From Lichenostomus cassidix (Eukaryota; Chordata; Aves; Passeriformes; Meliphagidae), in NCBI GenBank assembly GCA_008360975.2, contig CM039184.1, positions 54,092,797 to 54,156,796 on the forward strand: a stretch of DNA of 64,000 nt, given 5' to 3'. Shown here piece by piece: positions 62,315-64,000 of this stretch. The position numbers and the translations under genes were made by a program. Position 1 is the stretch's first letter. Each line of letters starts with the position of its first letter. The notes beneath the pieces are model-generated. The model saw only the letters and a program-made list of their open reading frames with translations. It was not told the DNA's origin and did not search any database.

Positions 62315-62437
62315 AATTTCTGCCTAACAGACCATTAACCTTTACCAGTGGGTTCTGCTCAGTCACAGCTGCAACAAGAGCCAACCAGGTACAGCAGTGC
62401 AAGGAACCCTCCCCTGATGTTTCTCATTATTCCTAAG

Positions 62438-62723
62438 GCAATAACTGGGAGGTGAGTGGACTCAGAAGATACTGCATACAGATAACCTGTTGGGCAAGCA
62501 CAATATAGCAGCAGTGGAGGTGACAGCTGAGATGAGTGTGCCTGAAGGAGCCCAGGAAACAGAACCCCTCACCAGTGCTCAAGTCTCAGGAGAACGGAAG
62601 GATGCAGGTAAGAGGTTCCCCCTTGCTCTAGCAGAAGAAGAAGCAATGCTGAAAAAGATGATTTACAAGGTGGAGATTTACCAACAGGTGAGAAATACCA
62701 GTCCAGCAGTGCCAGAAAATTGA
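62438..62723 (+). other. Exon-like open stretch with three strong splice-donor matches
   Basis: A pyrimidine-rich acceptor-like run ending CTAAG closes at 62437. One frame is open from 62445 to the TGA at 62721-62723 (92 codons), with charged composition (EEEAMLKKMIYKVEIYQQ) and no cysteine, unlike most chance frames here. Strong donor matches AG|GTGAGT, CAG|GTAAGA and CAG|GTGAGA lie at 62452, 62608 and 62698 (first intron base). There is no upstream ATG in frame before the MSVPEG segment. I recognise no protein family. It may be an internal or alternatively spliced exon, an old pseudogene, or chance. Confidence 0.2.
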
Positions 62724-64000
62724 TACTGACCTTCCAGGAAAACTGCTGCCACCATCAAAGCATCTGGCCTGAGCCAGTCCCACACAAACAACAGAAGGTA
62801 TAATTGCATTGCTGATTCTGGTTACCACAAGTTCAAAAAGAGTGAATAAAGCACACTATAAACATGAACATATTCCTGCTAATTAAGAAAAAACTAAAAC
62901 AAAACCCAAAACAATTATCAAGCAAATGAAGGAAGCTAAAATCAGCCCAAACCCTATAAAATCTGCAGAAAAAAGCGGCTAAAAACATGACTAAAGCAGA
63001 CCTCAAAGCACGGCAGCCATCTGTGCCAGCTAGGATCTAGTAATAATGCAACTCCTAATAGCAACATGAATAATAAAAGTAAAACTCTCATGAGTTGCTA
63101 CTGTGTTTTGCAGCAACAATAATAGATTTTTCTCTGTGGTCTCTAGTCTTTATGTACGAATCGTTATAACTGTGCTTAACATTTGCAAGGAGGATGCTCA
63201 TTTTTAGATGTAACTTAAGGGCATATTTGCATTCAGTGGGTTAAATCCAGCTCTGGGAGCAAAATACTTTGCTCCAAGGATTTCCAGGAAGAATTCCCAC
63301 TCCTGCAGTCATGAAACCCAAACTTCCACTGTTGTACATTCTCTGTCAGGGTTTTAAATCACAGCTGTTTCTAAGAAGATGCTAAGCTTGGAGATGGTGT
63401 GGGTGTACACAGCTTCTTTGCCCCACCAGAGGAAGAACATCTCTCTTTCCCTTTCTTTGCATTTCCAAATGCTTCAGAGATCCTCTTGCTTTTCTTTGGT
63501 GTACTGAAAAGTTCAAGAAACAAGCAATTGTGGTGGAAGCAGCGGGACAGCTATTGCTTGTCAGGGGAGTTTCAGTGGCTTCTGGCCTTATTGATGGTAG
63601 TTGAAGCAAGAGGAGCAAAATGGAATGGCTGTCTCAGCTGGAGTCTCCTGGGAAGTTTGAGTTTTCAGAAGGATGATAAAAATTGGGTGAGAATTCAAAA
63701 AAAGAGCTAGAGAAAATGCTTCAGAGTGTGAAAAATACTGCTCACTTAGAGGGAATTGCAGCCCTCATTTTTTCATCTTAGCAGAGAAGAAGCCAAAGGA
63801 CAAGTTGATTAGCAATGCCTGGGGAAGATATGTGGTACAGGAAGACCTCTTAAATGTAGAGATAAAAGTACAGAAAAAAAATCAAGTCTCAGGAGGTAGG
63901 AGCATGCCGTAGTGAAGACATCTCTGTGATGTGTCTACATTTTGAGCCTCACAGAAGTTTGTGAAAGCAGAAAGAAGAGATTCCATAAAAGGGCTTTGAC
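62724..64000. other. Unique non-coding sequence to the window end
   Basis: Nothing recognised. Overlapping short open frames at 63382-63710 on both strands lack domains. A CTCF-like partial match near 63424 (CCACCAGAGGAAG) lacks the GGCGC half. Confidence 0.45.

Noticed and set aside
63420..63440. Partial CTCF match CCACCAGAGGAAG
   Set aside because: Lacks the GGCGC half of the core.
1..64000. CRISPR arrays, tRNA, rRNA and known small nuclear RNA genes
   Set aside because: None seen on reading both strands; short RNAs could be missed without a covariance search.

Overview
The window looks like avian nuclear DNA, either a large intergenic desert or part of a very long intron. I see eight CR1 LINE fragments, several of them with the octameric TCATAGAA-type 3' tail, and one 588-bp solo LTR of a kind I recognise from bird endogenous retroviruses. 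The sequence is AT-rich and CpG-poor, with no bacterial-style gene packing, ribosome binding sites or operons. I cannot name the species.

I found no convincing protein-coding gene. The open frames are short and mutually overlapping. They fall inside repeats (CR1, LTR, the CTTTTT tract) or in sequence without recognisable domains. The only recognisable protein homology is decayed CR1 ORF2 (endonuclease and reverse transcriptase) at 7045-7485, 16670-17755, 56355-56500 and 57810-58040.

Layout. 1-6000 is mostly unique AT-rich sequence with one CpG-rich promoter-like patch (1560-1785). 6008-6272 is a long pure-pyrimidine CTTTTT array. 7045-7710 is a CR1 with an internal deletion. 7711-14240 is unique, with a 22-bp perfect palindrome near 12.6 kb. 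14241-14426 is a CR1 tail. 16615-17755 is a second internally deleted CR1 on the minus strand. 17756-40500 is largely unique; it holds candidate conserved or regulatory patches, a paired-octamer site at 24.0 kb, a possible CTCF site at 29.5 kb and interleaved inverted repeats at 36.05 kb. 40538-40703 is a CRE plus TATA promoter-like module. 42964-43551 is the solo LTR. 49365-49521, 56355-56500, 57810-58340 and 58621-59225 are CR1 pieces, the last being two abutting copies. 62438-62723 is an exon-like stretch with several strong splice-donor matches.

There is no operon or pathway to reconstruct. Regulatory calls are motif-based and need conservation or transcription data. I did not find a clear new biological system. 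The best leads are the two promoter-like modules, the interleaved inverted repeats and the recurrent CR1 internal-deletion structure.
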